Shown: positions 11,466 through 22,280, counted from the stretch's first letter. The stretch: 64,000 nucleotides of DNA from Saussurea involucrata (GCA_033807775.1 CM066318.1:81595379-81659378), one strand, 5' to 3'. Notes: a model not told the origin generated them from the sequence alone. Numbers and translations are program-made.

Positions 11466-11962
11466 CTTAGCTCATTTTCAGTTCCCAACAGTTGGAAAAT
11501 GAGTCCTTTATATCCTTTTTGTAAACTCTTTTGGAAATCATAATCTATGTCGCAAACTTTCACATAAAGAATCATTTAAATCATGTTATAAACTCTTGAA
11601 CTCACTAGGCGTTAGCCTAACCCTTTTTATTTGTCGGCATGTGCAACAGGTTCAGGTTGAGAGTAGTTCTAGTGACACTGTGAAAGATCGTGTGCTAGTA
11701 AAGTGCTCGAGAGGTGAATAACTTAGTGAAGTTTTCCGCATTCATCTTTGGAATTAGCAACTTGTACTTGGGTTAAGTAACATCCGATGTGGTTTTAGTC
11801 TTTGTAATGAGACTTGAGTTATATATTGTTTGAGGTTAATCATAGATTTCAATTTGAGGTATTTCGCCTATTGGTTTATAGGAAGAAATCCTATTATTTC
11901 GGATGTATTTATCAAAAAATTTATTTAGTTGTTCTTTCCCAATTCAAGGATGTTACATATAT

Positions 11963-12519
11963 GTATGCATGTATCCAAGCATGTGACAGTAATTGCATAA
12001 CCATTTTTATGAAGCAGTTTCATGTATATTGCCATATTTTGATAGTATGAAAGACAAGTTAGCATATGTGGTGTCATGTTTTTATAGGATATGTTTTAAA
12101 TGTTTTTAGCATGAACTCATTGAGTTTATTAATGTACCAGTAATATGTCTTAGTGGAAAACATGATCGTTAATTAATTAGTCACAAAGGGGATGAGAATA
12201 TCTAGTTGCATGCTAGATCTAGATATGAATGTATTGCTTTAACTCAACTCATTTCAACTGTTTCTAGCTATGTAGTTTGTTTGGTACGTTAAGTACCAAT
12301 TGTATTTTGACTTAAGATGTTTGTTGATATTTATTTCACATTTGGAAAATATGGACATTATGTACAGTTTTATACTCATCGTTTTTTTCAAAATACGTTT
12401 CATTTTTATACAATTTATCATTATTTTTTAATATTTCAATTGTTTTGTGAGCAATGAACATTGTATTAACTGTTACAGTCACTTTGCAACTCTTGTGTCA
12501 TGATGTACAAATAATAATA
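11963..12519. other. AT-rich intergenic stretch
   Basis: About 560 bp between the solo LTR and the SINE. No gene, repeat family or terminal repeat that I can support. Confidence 0.5.
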
Positions 12520-12710
12520 TTTTTTTTTTGGAAAGGGTGTCCTAGGCTATGCCTAGACTAATCCCTTGATAAATTCTAACTGTAAGACATCAGCCCTGAT
12601 TAAACCTCAGTGGCCACAATTGTTGTGTACGTCTGGATTCGAACCCTGGATAGATGGGATATTCTACCACATCCCCCAGGGCCTTAACCAGTACGCCACA
12701 ACCCTTGTGG
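12520..12710 (-). mobile_element. tRNA-derived SINE
   Basis: The minus strand begins at 12710 with a tRNA-like head and ends in an A run (T12520-T12529 on the plus strand). A pol III B box GGTTCGAATCC lies at 12645-12635 (minus) and an A-box-like TGGCGTACTGG at 12698-12688, with tRNA-like spacing. The direct repeats TACAAATAAT (12506-12515) and TACAAATGAT (12716-12725) fit a target-site duplication. The head does not fold as a complete tRNA with an aminoacyl stem, so it is a SINE and not a tRNA gene. Length 191 bp. Confidence 0.85.
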
Positions 12711-12949
12711 TTATATACAAATGATATTAGTCACAACGTTTTGGATAGTTATTATAATGTAAGATAATGAACAAAGATTAACTTACAATTCATGATATAT
12801 ATAATTTATAATAAGTACTGCTATTTAGAAGGAGAAGTTATGATACCGTATCTATGTAAAAGTTAGATAATAGAGTTAGAATGGGAGAAATTGCTTGCCT
12901 TTGCCATTCCATTCTCCAAGTATCACTACAAGAAAACTGGGCATCAGTG

Positions 12950-14055
12950 ACGAAAAATTAGCGAGGGATTGACCATTAACCCAATCCCTCGCTAATTAGC
13001 GAGGAATTGGGTTAATGGTCAATCCCTCGCTAATCCCTCACTAATTAGCGAGGGATTAGCGAGGGATTAATGAGATATTAATCACAACCCCAATCCCTCA
13101 CTAATTAGCGAGGGATTGGGTTTGTGATTAATCTCTCATTAATCCGTCGCTAATCCGTCGCTAATTAGTGAGGGATTAGCAAGGGATTGGGTTAGTGGTC
13201 AATCCCTCGCTAATCCCTCACTAATTAGCGACGGATTAGCGAGGAATTAATGAGAGGTTAATCACAACCCCAATCCCTCGCTAATCCCTCACTAATTAGC
13301 GACAGATTAGCGAGGGATTGGGTTTGTGATTAATCTCTCATTAATCCCTCGCTAATCCGTCGCTAATTAGTGAGGGATTAGCACGGGATTGGGTTAGTGG
13401 TCAATCCCTCACTAATTAGCGACGGATTAGCGAGGAATTAATGAGAGGTTAATCACAACCCCAATCCCTCGCTAATCCCTCACTAATTAGCGACAGATTA
13501 GCGAGGGATTGGGTTTGTGATTAATCTCTCATTAATCCCTCGCTAATCCGTCGCTAATTAGTGAGGGATTGGGTTAGTGGTCAATCCCTCGCTAATTAGC
13601 GACGGATTAGCGAGGAATTAATGAGAGGTTAATCACAACCCCAATCCCTCGCTAATCCCTCACTAATTAGCGACAGATTAGCGAGGGATTGGGTTTGTGA
13701 TTAATCTCTCATTAATCACTCGCTAATTAGTGAGGGATTGGGTTAGTGGTCAATCCCTCGCTAATTAGCAACGGATTAGCGATGGATTAATGAGAGATTA
13801 ATCACAACCTCAATCCCTCGCTAATCCCTCACTAATTAGCGACGGATTAGCGAGGGATTGGGTTTGTGATTAATCTATCATTAATCCCTCACTAATCCCT
13901 CGCTAATTAGTGAGGGATTAGCGAGGGATTAATGAAAGATTAATCACAAACCCAATCCCTCGCTAATCCGTCGCTAATTAGTGAGGGATTAGCGAGGGAC
14001 TACTGTAATCCGTCGCTAATTAGTGAGGGATTAGCGAGGGATTGAGTTTTTTTTC
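12950..14055. repeat. Left subterminal palindromic array of the CACTA element
   Basis: About 1.1 kb of the words AATCCCTCGCTAAT and ATTAGCGAGGGATT on alternating strands, so the region is densely self-complementary. A higher-order unit of about 170-190 bp is visible: the block TAATCACAACCCCAATCCCT recurs near 13078, 13258, 13450, 13630 and (one base changed) 13798. Variants GCGACGGATT and GTGAGGGATT are interspersed. Subterminal repeats of CACTA elements bind their DNA-binding transposition protein (known for En/Spm); here the array is long and palindromic. Confidence 0.88.
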
Positions 14056-14065
14056 TTGTTTTCCC

Positions 14066-14195
14066 ATATATATATATATATGGGTTATATGTATATATAG
14101 CTAATGTATGATATTTGGAAATCGCATATGATGTATATATGTGTTATATATATACATGTATGTGTATATATGAATGATATATGAACCACAATACA

Positions 14196-14230
<35 letters not shown>
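14066..14230. repeat. (AT)n microsatellites
   Basis: Two dinucleotide runs, at about 14066-14082 and 14198-14228, in AT-rich CACTA body sequence. The following 14231-14700 holds no gene; a short duplicated theme (TTTATTAAGAATCA..., AAGGCCCAATA) recurs but no element boundary is clear. Confidence 0.75.
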
Positions 14231-14716
14231 CAATACACACTTTGCATACAAGTCATACAAGGTGTTGTTGGGTTTTAATAAATTCTATTCGGCTTTAATC
14301 GGTTATGTTGGACTTTAAAAGGCCCAATAGTTAATTAAGAATCATTGTAACCCATCAAGCATCTATCGGACTTTAATCTATGTGTATAGAAAATGTATAT
14401 TCTTGATAACGACAATTGAATCTACGTATATATTGTTGTGTCTATGTGTATATGTGTTGTATATAGATTCATATGCATGTATATATGTAAATGTATAGAC
14501 AATATGTATGTGTTGTTTGGTAACCGCATATGATGTGTATAGTTCATTAAGGCAACTGAGTTTATCAATCCTATTATAGGTTAATATCATTCACTATAGA
14601 CCACAAAGGCCTAATACTGTTTATTAAGAATCACTAAAGCCCATTAAGGTCCAATACAGTTCCATTACCATCCATTTAAATCCATTGTGTGTGTGTGTAT
14701 ATATATATAGGGGTAA

Positions 14717-14975
14717 GTTCAAACGAGAAGCTAAACCTTATGTGAAAATGCGAGAAGTGTGATATCATATATGATACAAAAGTTTAATCATATATGATTA
14801 AGCACATTTCATTTAAAGCCACCAAGGCAACATAAATTTCATTTAAAGCCACTAAAACTTACCTGAAGTCACGGCAAAGATCGCACGCGTGGTTTTTTTC
14901 ACCCGTTAATGTAAAATCATATGTAATGTTGTTGGTTCTTTTGTTATTTTAAATAGATACCGTTCTCGTTTGAAC
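14717..14975. mobile_element. Small MITE-like element with 13-bp terminal inverted repeats
   Basis: GTTCAAACGAGAA (14717-14729) and its exact complement TTCTCGTTTGAAC (14963-14975) bracket about 260 bp of non-coding DNA. It lies between TA/TG microsatellites on both sides, so a target duplication cannot be told from the repeat. The superfamily is not assigned. Confidence 0.6.
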
Positions 14976-14981
14976 CCGAGA

Positions 14982-15028
<47 letters not shown>
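14982..15028. repeat. Compound (AT)n(GT)n microsatellite
   Basis: About 20 bp of AT followed by about 26 bp of TG/GT dinucleotides. Confidence 0.85.
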
Positions 15029-15031
<3 letters not shown>

Positions 15032-16092
15032 ACAAACGTGGACATACCAATTTTACGGATACATACATATTAAGTTAAAACTTTAATAGTTATTATTTAT
15101 CATTTTGAATAATATATTTATCTTTTAAAGTTTATTATCTTTTATTAATATAATCTATGTTATACTAAAAAAGTCGAAAAAAACATTAAAACCAAGATGT
15201 ATCATGCGTTTACACAAATACGCTTCTAATATATTTAATATTTAAAAGTTATTATTGTAAAAAAAAATCAAGCATAACCGGACAATATAAAAAAGAACAA
15301 ACTATTATTCCCTTTTACCTTTTATTTTTCCCTCCTTTGCTTTTCCCTTCCCCTCTCTTTCTATCAAAACACTTATCCCAAATAAACCCTAATCAGATTC
15401 AAGAAACTGAGAAACAGCCTCACATCCCTTTCCCTCTCTTCATAATAGATCTATTCCTTTTATCAAACTATCTGATTTGAGTCTCGATTTCACTTTCATT
15501 GTTTCCCACCCATAGTTTCAAAAGTTTTTGTAACCCTAAATCGTTTTCTCTCTGCGACTCTGCCGACCATGGATTCAAGCTGAAGGTTGAAGCAATGATT
15601 GAACGAACTGGACGAAGGCAAGCCTGCACTCAATTTCTACTTACCAACTGAGATCGATTTGCTTAGCAAGTAGCAACTGAGCCCCATCGATCGATCGACT
15701 GAGCAGCCCTCGACACTCGATCGATCTGCTTCTTCAACCTCGGTTAGTCCCTTAGTTGGTTACCTTCTGTTCACTCTCGTATTTTCTGCCTTCTACTTGT
15801 AATATTTGATATGAAGCCTAGTACTCTAACATAGTGACTAGCAAGTCACTGGCTTATTCTTGAAGCCCTAAACAAACACTTATATACGACTTACTGAATA
15901 AGTCATCTAACAAGACATAAATTTTTGTACAATACTTGGGAAGTAATTTATTAGCACCTACCAAATTCAAAGAAATCTCGAAATTTTCGTTTTACTTGAG
16001 TTGGAATGTGATGGAGATATATTGAGAATGAGAGCAGATTGTTCACTTGAGTTAGGGGTGTTTGTTTACCTCTTAATGATACCTTTAAGAGC
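15029..16092. other. CACTA body with a leader-like CT-rich segment
   Basis: No ORF of note. At about 15300-15560 the plus strand is CT-rich and leader-like (TTTTACC, CCCTCTCTTT, AAACCCTAA-type words), followed by GCCGACCATGG at about 15563-15573, where the ATG frame closes after four codons. At 15735 there is a donor-like CGGTTAGT. This could be the transcription start and untranslated first exon of the captured gene or of the original CACTA gene; it is an inference from composition only. Confidence 0.35.
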
Positions 16093-16097
16093 TAACC

Positions 16098-16382
16098 TGA
16101 TACAGGGAGAATTCGAAGGATTCGAGAGATAAATAAGGGTTTTATAAATAATAATAAACGAACTCGAAAAGGTAAACGAACCCAAAAGAGACTCGGAATT
16201 TGGCATCGGAAAAGAAACAAGTTAAGAAACATAAACAGCGCCCATTTACCTTTTCGAGTTCGTTTATTTTCCGATGCCAAATTCCGAGTCTCTTCTGGGT
16301 TCGTTTACCTTTTCGAGTTCGTTTATTATTATTTATAAAACCCTTATTTATCTCTCTAATCCTTCGAATTCTCCCTGTATCA
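16098..16382. mobile_element. Foldback MITE (285 bp)
   Basis: Starts TGATACAGGGAGAATTCG and ends with the complement CGAATTCTCCCTGTATCA. The inverted arms extend roughly 110 bp each with few mismatches around a short asymmetric centre (about 16200-16270). The 5-bp direct repeat TAACC flanks it (16093-16097, 16383-16387). Small ORFs on both strands are near mirror images because of the palindrome and are not genes. Confidence 0.85.
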
Positions 16383-16566
16383 TAACCTATGAATCGGTCA
16401 GATTAATTTTGTTCATTAATTAATCTCAGCACATGTTAATAAATTGGTTACACTGATCCAACTGATTAGGTGTTTGATACTTTGATGAAAACCAGGTGCT
16501 TGATGAAATGCCTCAATGGCAACAAGTTTAATAATTGTCTTCCAACTTGGAAGGTATTGTTGTAGG

Positions 16567-17376
16567 CATAGTTTTAAAAATCCCAATCGGGACTCGAGGC
16601 GTTTTTCCTTTGCGAGGCGAGGCGTAAGCCTCGAGGCGGTCCGAGGCGTAAGCCTCAAGGCGTGTGTGTATATATATAAAAAATATATATGTGTGTGTAT
16701 ATATATGTATAATACAGGATATATATACTAAATATATATACACAAATTTTATGATTGCATGCAAGGTGGAAAACATAATTCCATACCAAAAAATATTCAT
16801 AAATACTAATAATAAGCAAAATGATAAAACAAAAACTAAGAAAACATAAATACATTAAGCATTTAAACACATACAAAAAACAGAAAATATACATACTAAC
16901 ACAAATATATATAAATGCAGAAAATATACGTATTTACTGAAAATATATATATACATAAATGCAGAAAATATACATACATACACAGAACAGAAAATTTACT
17001 TGAAAGAAATATACAAACAGAAAATATACTTACAGAAAACAGACTTACATAAAATATACATACTTACACAGATATACATACAAAAAATATACATACTTAC
17101 ACTGATATATATACAGAAAATATACTTACACAGATATATATACAGAAAATATACTTAAAGTCATCACTCTCACCAAAGTCTAACCAAAAACAGAAAGCAG
17201 CTGAGGCTTGCGCCTCACCAGCGCCTCACGCCTCAACGCCTCGAGGCACCGCCTCACCGATTGAGGCTTAAGCCTCATCCAGGGACCATGAGGCTTAAGC
17301 CTCAAGAGCGGTTTTGGACCGCCTCGCCTCGAGGCGGGCCTCGAGGCGTAAGCCTCAAAAGATTTTGAAAACCATG
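16567..17376. mobile_element. hAT-like non-autonomous element (810 bp)
   Basis: A perfect 8-bp direct repeat GTTGTAGG flanks it (16559-16566 and 17377-17384), the size typical of hAT elements. The ends are CATAGTTTTAAAAATC and, on the other strand, CATGGTTTTCAAAATC, 13 of 16 matching. Near both ends lie GAGGC-rich palindromes such as GAGGCTTAAGCCTC (16605-16665 and 17200-17358); the middle is AT-rich with repeated CAGAAAATATAC words (16880-17160). No transposase. Confidence 0.8.
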
Positions 17377-17437
17377 GTTGTAGGTTTTGCCATACCTTAA
17401 TGTAGGTGCTGCTAGCTTTTAATCAATTAAAGGTTAC

Positions 17438-18149
17438 TGTCAGGATCGAATCTTAACAAGACTAATAATACTTAGAATTCAGAATTAAAGAATCTGCGGA
17501 ATAGAACTTTAATTCACACAATCAAAGAACAATATATCAGAAAACACAAACTGATTGTATTCAATGCTTCAACTCACAAGATTACAACCAAACCTCAATC
17601 TTGATGAACAGGCTCAATCAAGACGACTTCTACTTCTCTAGAAATAGGGTTCTAAACCTTGAGGTTAATTCTCTCTAAACAAAATCGAATTCTGTATCTC
17701 ACGAATATGTATATTTTTCTCTAATAGCTATCTATTGAAATCTATTTATACACAATAATTACAAGATAACTATCAAAAGTAAATTGATCTTCTGAATCTT
17801 CTTTAAGCATATCTTGATCAATTCCTTCTTTATCTCCAAACATGTCGCATACCAAACTTATCACTTTAGCAGTATTAACTTCATTCGGCATGAGCAGTAC
17901 TAATCTTCTCCAGCAGCATTAATTTATTCCAGCAGCATTAACTTATTCCAGCAGCATTAACTTATTCCAGCAGTACTAACCTTGTTCCAGCAGCATTAAT
18001 GTATCAGCAGTATTAACAGATGATCTAGCAGTATTAACTTTGTCTTGCAGTAGTAACCATTGCATAAGCAGTACTAACTTTGATCTAGCAGCATTAATGT
18101 TGTTCTGGCAGTACTAACCATACTTGGCAAATATCTTCAGTTCCCAACA
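17438..18149 (-). repeat. Inverted left LTR of element C3
   Basis: 712 bp, the reverse complement of the right LTR with few differences. It contains an AGCAGTATTAAC/AGCAGCATTAAC minisatellite (about 17865-18125), like that in element C1. Its transcription direction would be leftward, out of the element. Confidence 0.9.
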
Positions 18150-18212
18150 ATCTCCCTCTAACTTGACTTTTCAGGAAGAGAAGTCAAGTTCTTCAGATGA
18201 TGCTTCCAAAAC

Positions 18213-18659
18213 TTAATCATGAACGCATAAATCAGGATTCACTCCCAGACTTTGATTGACAATCCTTCTTACCAGGTATCTTGCCATCTCAGAGTCTTTG
18301 TCACTCACCAACTTAGTTTTTAGCATTCCATCCAACCTTTTCATGTTGTGCTTGTATATTTTATCCACCAAGTAATACTTATGATATGCATTGTCAAGAG
18401 TTATGACATACACACCACAATTTTCAATAAGCATCCATTTGGTAACAACTTGAAATTGCCTTTCTGTCAAATACTTAACTGCTTCTGTATTGAACATTAG
18501 ACACAAGAATTCAAGTACCATTTTGGTGATGGACATTCCATTCTCAGTCAGCATATTCCCATAAAGCTTCATTCCTACCTTGAACATCTCTTCCAAGTCT
18601 GATCTAGAGCACATCCTTAAAAGTTTTCCCCCATGTAGAACTGACCTCAAACTTCCCAT
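18213..18659 (-). pseudogene. Inverted partial copy of the extra ORF (C-terminal 140 residues)
   Basis: This minus-strand frame repeats, nearly residue for residue, the C terminus of the protein encoded at 18732-21500: the shared block starts at K-L-L-R-M-C-S-R-S-D-L-E-E-M and runs to the same final residues. I see four substitutions in about 135 residues. At the start one extra G (run of five, against four in the right arm) shifts the frame, so the upstream residues M-G-S-L-R-S differ. It exists only because it lies in the left arm of the palindrome; it has no independent start. Confidence 0.85.
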
Positions 18660-18731
18660 CTGCTCTTTTTACTCTAATGTACTCCTTTCTCTGATCTTTC
18701 AAAGTATCCCAGAAGATGATTTCAGGAGATT

Positions 18732-21500
18732 GTGGATTTTCTCAAGTCCTCACACATCTCTCATGCCCTAACAGTGTGCCCAACCATAAATATCGAGCAT
18801 CAAAAGCAATTTTGGGAGAATGCCGCTCTTATTCTCGAAGATGGGCAGAAAATCATTCGAACAAGGGTTTGTGACAAACCCTTGAAGGTCACAGAGGAGG
18901 TTATTCGCATCACTCTTAACTTAGATGATGCCTCAGGTATAACCTATCTATCTAATGATGAACTTTACTCGACCTTACAAAGAATGGGGTATGAAGGTCC
19001 CATTGGAGTTTTTAAATTCTACAAGTCAAAGTTCTACACCCAATGGCGATTTCTTGTCCATACTCTTATGCACTGTATTTCAAAGAAAACAACTGGATGG
19101 AGTGAGTTTAGCAGTACTATTGCTTATGCCTTGGTCTGCTTAACCACTGCCAGAAAGTTCAATTTTTCAGCAATGATTTTTAATGATCTTGTGGCAAACC
19201 TAGAATCCAAAAAGAAATTTTACATGTATCCCAGGTTTGTCCAAGAAGAAATTAACCATGAATTGACGGATTTGCCTCAGTCCGATGAGGTATATGTGCC
19301 AAACCCCCCTAAAGGGAAGGTTTTCTCAAATATGAGAAGAATTCCTAGGGACTCGGAAGGAGTTGACACACCATTGTTCTCTACAATGATGGTTGTGTCC
19401 CACACCACTGAAGGTATGGCATCAGGGTCAAGGCCCCCATTAGACACACCCACTGATGACCTATCCCAACCTTCCATCACCAAAGAAATCCCACAGTCCA
19501 TTCTTTTAAGACCCTCTCCCAAAATCACCAAAAAGTTTGAAAGAAGAAAGGTACACAAGGTTCCTTCTCTTGGTGTATCTCCTAAAAGCCCAAAGCCTTT
19601 AAGCCCTCTAGTGGAGCATTCTCCATTAGAGAATATCGAAAGGGAAACCACAGGGGTGTCTCCCAACCCCAAGAAGGTGCTCTCTAAGGAGAAGGATGAG
19701 CATGTGGGCTGCAAGGCTGCCACTACTTCTGCTAGCAAAGAGAAGGACAGTGGTAACATCAATAAGACCTTCCCCACGGCAACTCAGAATGTGAAAACAT
19801 TCAGAGGACCCAGGCGCCAAGAAACCATGGGAGTAGGCAGTGCTTTTGCTAGGCAAAAGACACCTACTAAAATTTCCAGTGATCCTTTAACGGAGGTAAA
19901 CACTCCTAAACAGGGTGAGGATAGATATACTTATGAGGAATTGATGGAAACCATTGCCAACATCAATATTGATGTCCTGAATCAGCAAAAGGAGATTGAT
20001 GAGCTAAAAAAGGTGGTTCTTCATCAAAACACCAAGATAGAAAAGAATAAGAAGATGATCACCAAACTGCTACAAAGAAGGAAGAAAGCTCAGTATGTTC
20101 TGAGAAGGAGAGGATCAACCTATGATGCTTCCAAAAAGGGGGAGTTAGACTCTGATCTACACATGGAGGATGCAAAGATTGAGGGGGAGTATGAGTATAA
20201 GGTTGAGGGGGAGTCTGAGCAGGCTGCTGATATTACAAAGGAAGCAGAAACAGAAAAAGCAGCAGAAACGGTTACTACTGCTGATATTACAAAGGAAGCA
20301 GAAACAGAACCAGCAGTAGAAACAGTTAATGCTGCTGAGATTGAGAAAGAAGTAGAAACTGACCAAGCAGTAGAAACAGATAATGCTGCAGTGTCTGAGA
20401 CTGAAGCGGCGGTAACTGAAATTTTGAAGAATCTTGTGGAGGCAGCAGTATCTGAAAGTGAGAAGGAAGCAGTACCTGCAACTAAATCCGAGATTGATGC
20501 AGAGATATTTTGGATTGTGAAGGATAGTGTTGAAGCAGCAGCATTAAAGGTTATAAAAGAAGCAGTAACAGCTATAGCAGTAGAAATGGTTACTGCTGCT
20601 GAAAAACAAAAGGCAGCAGAAACCATCCCTGAAGCAGCAGAAACTGTTAGTGCTGCTGAGAGCCACAAAGAAGAAACAACTGAAATCATTCCTGAAGCTG
20701 TTAAAACTCTCAAAAGAACCAAGATGATGTCAACCAAAAGGCCAAGAACAAAGTCCATAGCTTCAAAGAAGAAAGATGTAAAGAAGCCAAGGGTGGAACC
20801 AACTGTAGAAGAAGCCCAGGAGGAAGTAGTGAAAGAGAAATCTGATCCAAAAGTTGCTGAAGAAGAAGTGGCAACTCCCTCAGGTCAACCAAGCAATGTA
20901 CAATCACTGCCAAATGCTCAATGTGATATGTATATTACGGTGGTTGATTCTAAGCCAATCAATGTTAAACCATTAGCTTCTATGGCTCCTGAAATCATCT
21001 TCTGGGATACTTTGAAAGATCAGAGAAAGGAGTACATTAGAGTAAAAAGAGCAGATGGGAAGTTTGAGGTCAGTTCTACATGGGGAAAACTTTTAAGGAT
21101 GTGCTCTAGATCAGACTTGGAAGAGATGTTCAAGGTAGGAATGAAGCTTTATGGGAATATGCTGACTGAGAATGGAATGTCCATCACCAAAATGGTACTT
21201 GAATTCTTGTGTCTAATGTTCAATACAGAAGCAGTTAAGTATTTGACAGGAAGGCAATTTCAAGTTGTTACCAAATGGATGCTTATTGAAAACTGTGGTG
21301 TGTATGTCATAACTCTTGACAATGCATATCATGAGTATTACTTGGTGGATAAAATATACAAGCACAGCATGAAAAGGTTGGATGGAATGCTAAAAACTAA
21401 GTTGGTGAGTGACAAAGACTCTGAGATGGCAAGATACCTGGTAAGAAGGATTATCAATCAAAGTCTAGGAGTGAATCCTGATTTATGCGTTCATGATTAA
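18732..21500 (+). pseudogene. Extra 3' ORF of a copia element (Sirevirus env-like-position ORF), N-terminally truncated
   Basis: A 922-codon frame opening at GTG (18732), immediately after the palindrome junction, so the true start is lost. Residues about 1-200 form a conserved globular region with the pattern A-L-T-x-x-P...Q-F-W, M-G-Y-x-G, F-x-x-H-T-L-M-H-C, and Y-P-R-F. Equivalent motifs occur in the extra ORF of the Sirevirus at 36.2-40.2 kb here, which is why I assign it to the ORF found downstream of pol in some plant copia elements. The middle (about 220-500) is Ser/Pro/Lys-rich and the 490-660 region holds Ala/Glu-rich repeats (A-E-T-E, A-V-E-T); the C-terminal 140 residues are globular. 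Function unknown. No signal peptide or membrane segment seen. A purine tract (GTTAGGGGGAGAT) and the LTR follow. Confidence 0.75.
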
Positions 21501-21563
21501 GTTTTGGAAGCATCATCTGAAGAACTTGACTTCTCTTCCTGAAAAGTCAAGTTAGGGGGAGAT

Positions 21564-22275
21564 TGTTGGGAACTGAAGATATTTGCCAAGTATGGTTAGT
21601 ACTGCCAGAACAACATTAATGCTGCTAGATCAAAGTTAGTACTGCTTATGCAATGGTTACTACTGCAAGACAAAGTTAATACTGCTAGATCATCTGTTAA
21701 TACTGCTGATACATTAATGCTGCTGGAACAAGGTTAGTACTGCTGGAATAAGTTAATGCTGCTGGAATAAGTTAATGCTGCTGGAATAAATTAATGCTTC
21801 TGGAGAAGATTAGTACTGCTCATGCTGAATGAAGTTAATACTGCTAAAGTGATAAGTTTGGTATGCGACATGTTTGGAGATAAAGAAGGAATTGATCAAG
21901 ATATGCTTAAAGAAGATTCAGAAGATCAATTTACTTTTGATAGTTATCTTGTAATTATTGTGTATAAATAGATTTCAATAGATAGCTATTAGATATAAGT
22001 ATACATATTCGTGAGATACAGAATTCGATTTTGTTTAGAGAGAATTAACCTCAAGGTTTAGAACCCTATTTCTAGAGAAGTAGAAGTCGTCTTGATTGAG
22101 CCTGTTCATCAAGATTGAGGTTTGGTTGTAATCTTGTGAGTTGAAGCATTGAATACAATCAGTTTGTGTTTTCTGATATATTGTTCTTTGATTGTGTGAA
22201 TTAAAGTTCTATTCCGCAGATTCTTTAATTCTGAATTCTAAGTATTATTAGTCTTGTTAAGATTCGATCCTGACA
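21564..22275 (+). repeat. Right LTR of element C3
   Basis: Begins TGTTGGGAACTG directly after the purine tract at 21551-21563 and ends GATTCGATCCTGACA. It is the conventional 3' LTR of the family, with the repeat array AGTACTGC/TTAATGCTGC at 21595-21845. Promoter activity would point rightward, toward the carboxypeptidase-like exons. Confidence 0.9.
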
Positions 22276-22280
22276 ATTAC

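Larger units (their letters stand above)
9932..11490 (-). mobile_element. Deletion derivative of a copia LTR retrotransposon (element C1)
   Basis: Starts TGTCAGGATCG (9932) and ends GTTCCCAACA (11490), flanked by a perfect 5-bp target duplication GTTGG (9927-9931 and 11491-11495). Orientation is minus: complete 5' LTR (10751-11490, 740 bp), primer site, partial gag, then only the terminal 66 bp of the 3' LTR (9932-9997), identical to 10751-10816. Everything from mid-gag through pol to most of the 3' LTR has been lost in one deletion. It shares its LTR type with the palindromic element at 17438-22275. Confidence 0.9.
7818..11957 (+). mobile_element. Solo LTR of a gypsy-type element (element B), interrupted by a copia insertion
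   Basis: The sequence begins TATAACACCTC (a decayed TGTAACACC start) and ends GATGTTACA at 11957. It is flanked by a perfect 5-bp duplication TATAT (7813-7817 and 11958-11962). No internal region is present, so it is a solo LTR left by recombination between two LTRs. Removing the copia insertion (9932-11490 plus one duplication copy) leaves about 2576 bp. CT-rich leader-like sequence at 8030-8160 and an AT-rich body follow. The small ORFs inside are not genes. Confidence 0.75.
17438..22275. mobile_element. Palindromic copia derivative with two LTRs in opposite orientation (element C3)
   Basis: Left LTR 17438-18149 reads TGTCAGG...CCCAACA; right LTR 21564-22275 reads TGTTGGG...CCTGACA, its reverse complement, both exactly 712 bp. 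The inverted match continues inward past each LTR through the purine tract and the 3' part of an ORF, to 18728 on the left and 20986 on the right. Arms of about 1.29 kb flank a unique centre of 2.26 kb. Outer ends are both TGTCAGGATCG, flanked by GTTAC (17433-17437) and ATTAC (22276-22280), a target duplication with one mismatch, so the whole palindrome behaves as one insertion. No gag, protease, integrase or RT is present. Confidence 0.9.

Noticed and set aside
12635..12698. Possible tRNA gene (B box and A box present)
   Set aside because: No acceptor stem or full cloverleaf; an A-tail and flanking duplication show it is a SINE.
12950..14055. Regular short palindromic repeats resembling a CRISPR array
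   Set aside because: Units are contiguous and variable, with no unique spacers, and they lie at a CACTA end in plant DNA.
16528..16894. Several Tyr/Ile-rich frames around 16.6-16.9 kb
   Set aside because: Low-complexity translations of TA/TG-rich DNA in an hAT-like element.
19277..20758. Minus-strand frames of 166 and 212 codons
   Set aside because: They are antisense shadows of the Ala/Glu-rich repeat region of the extra ORF on the plus strand.
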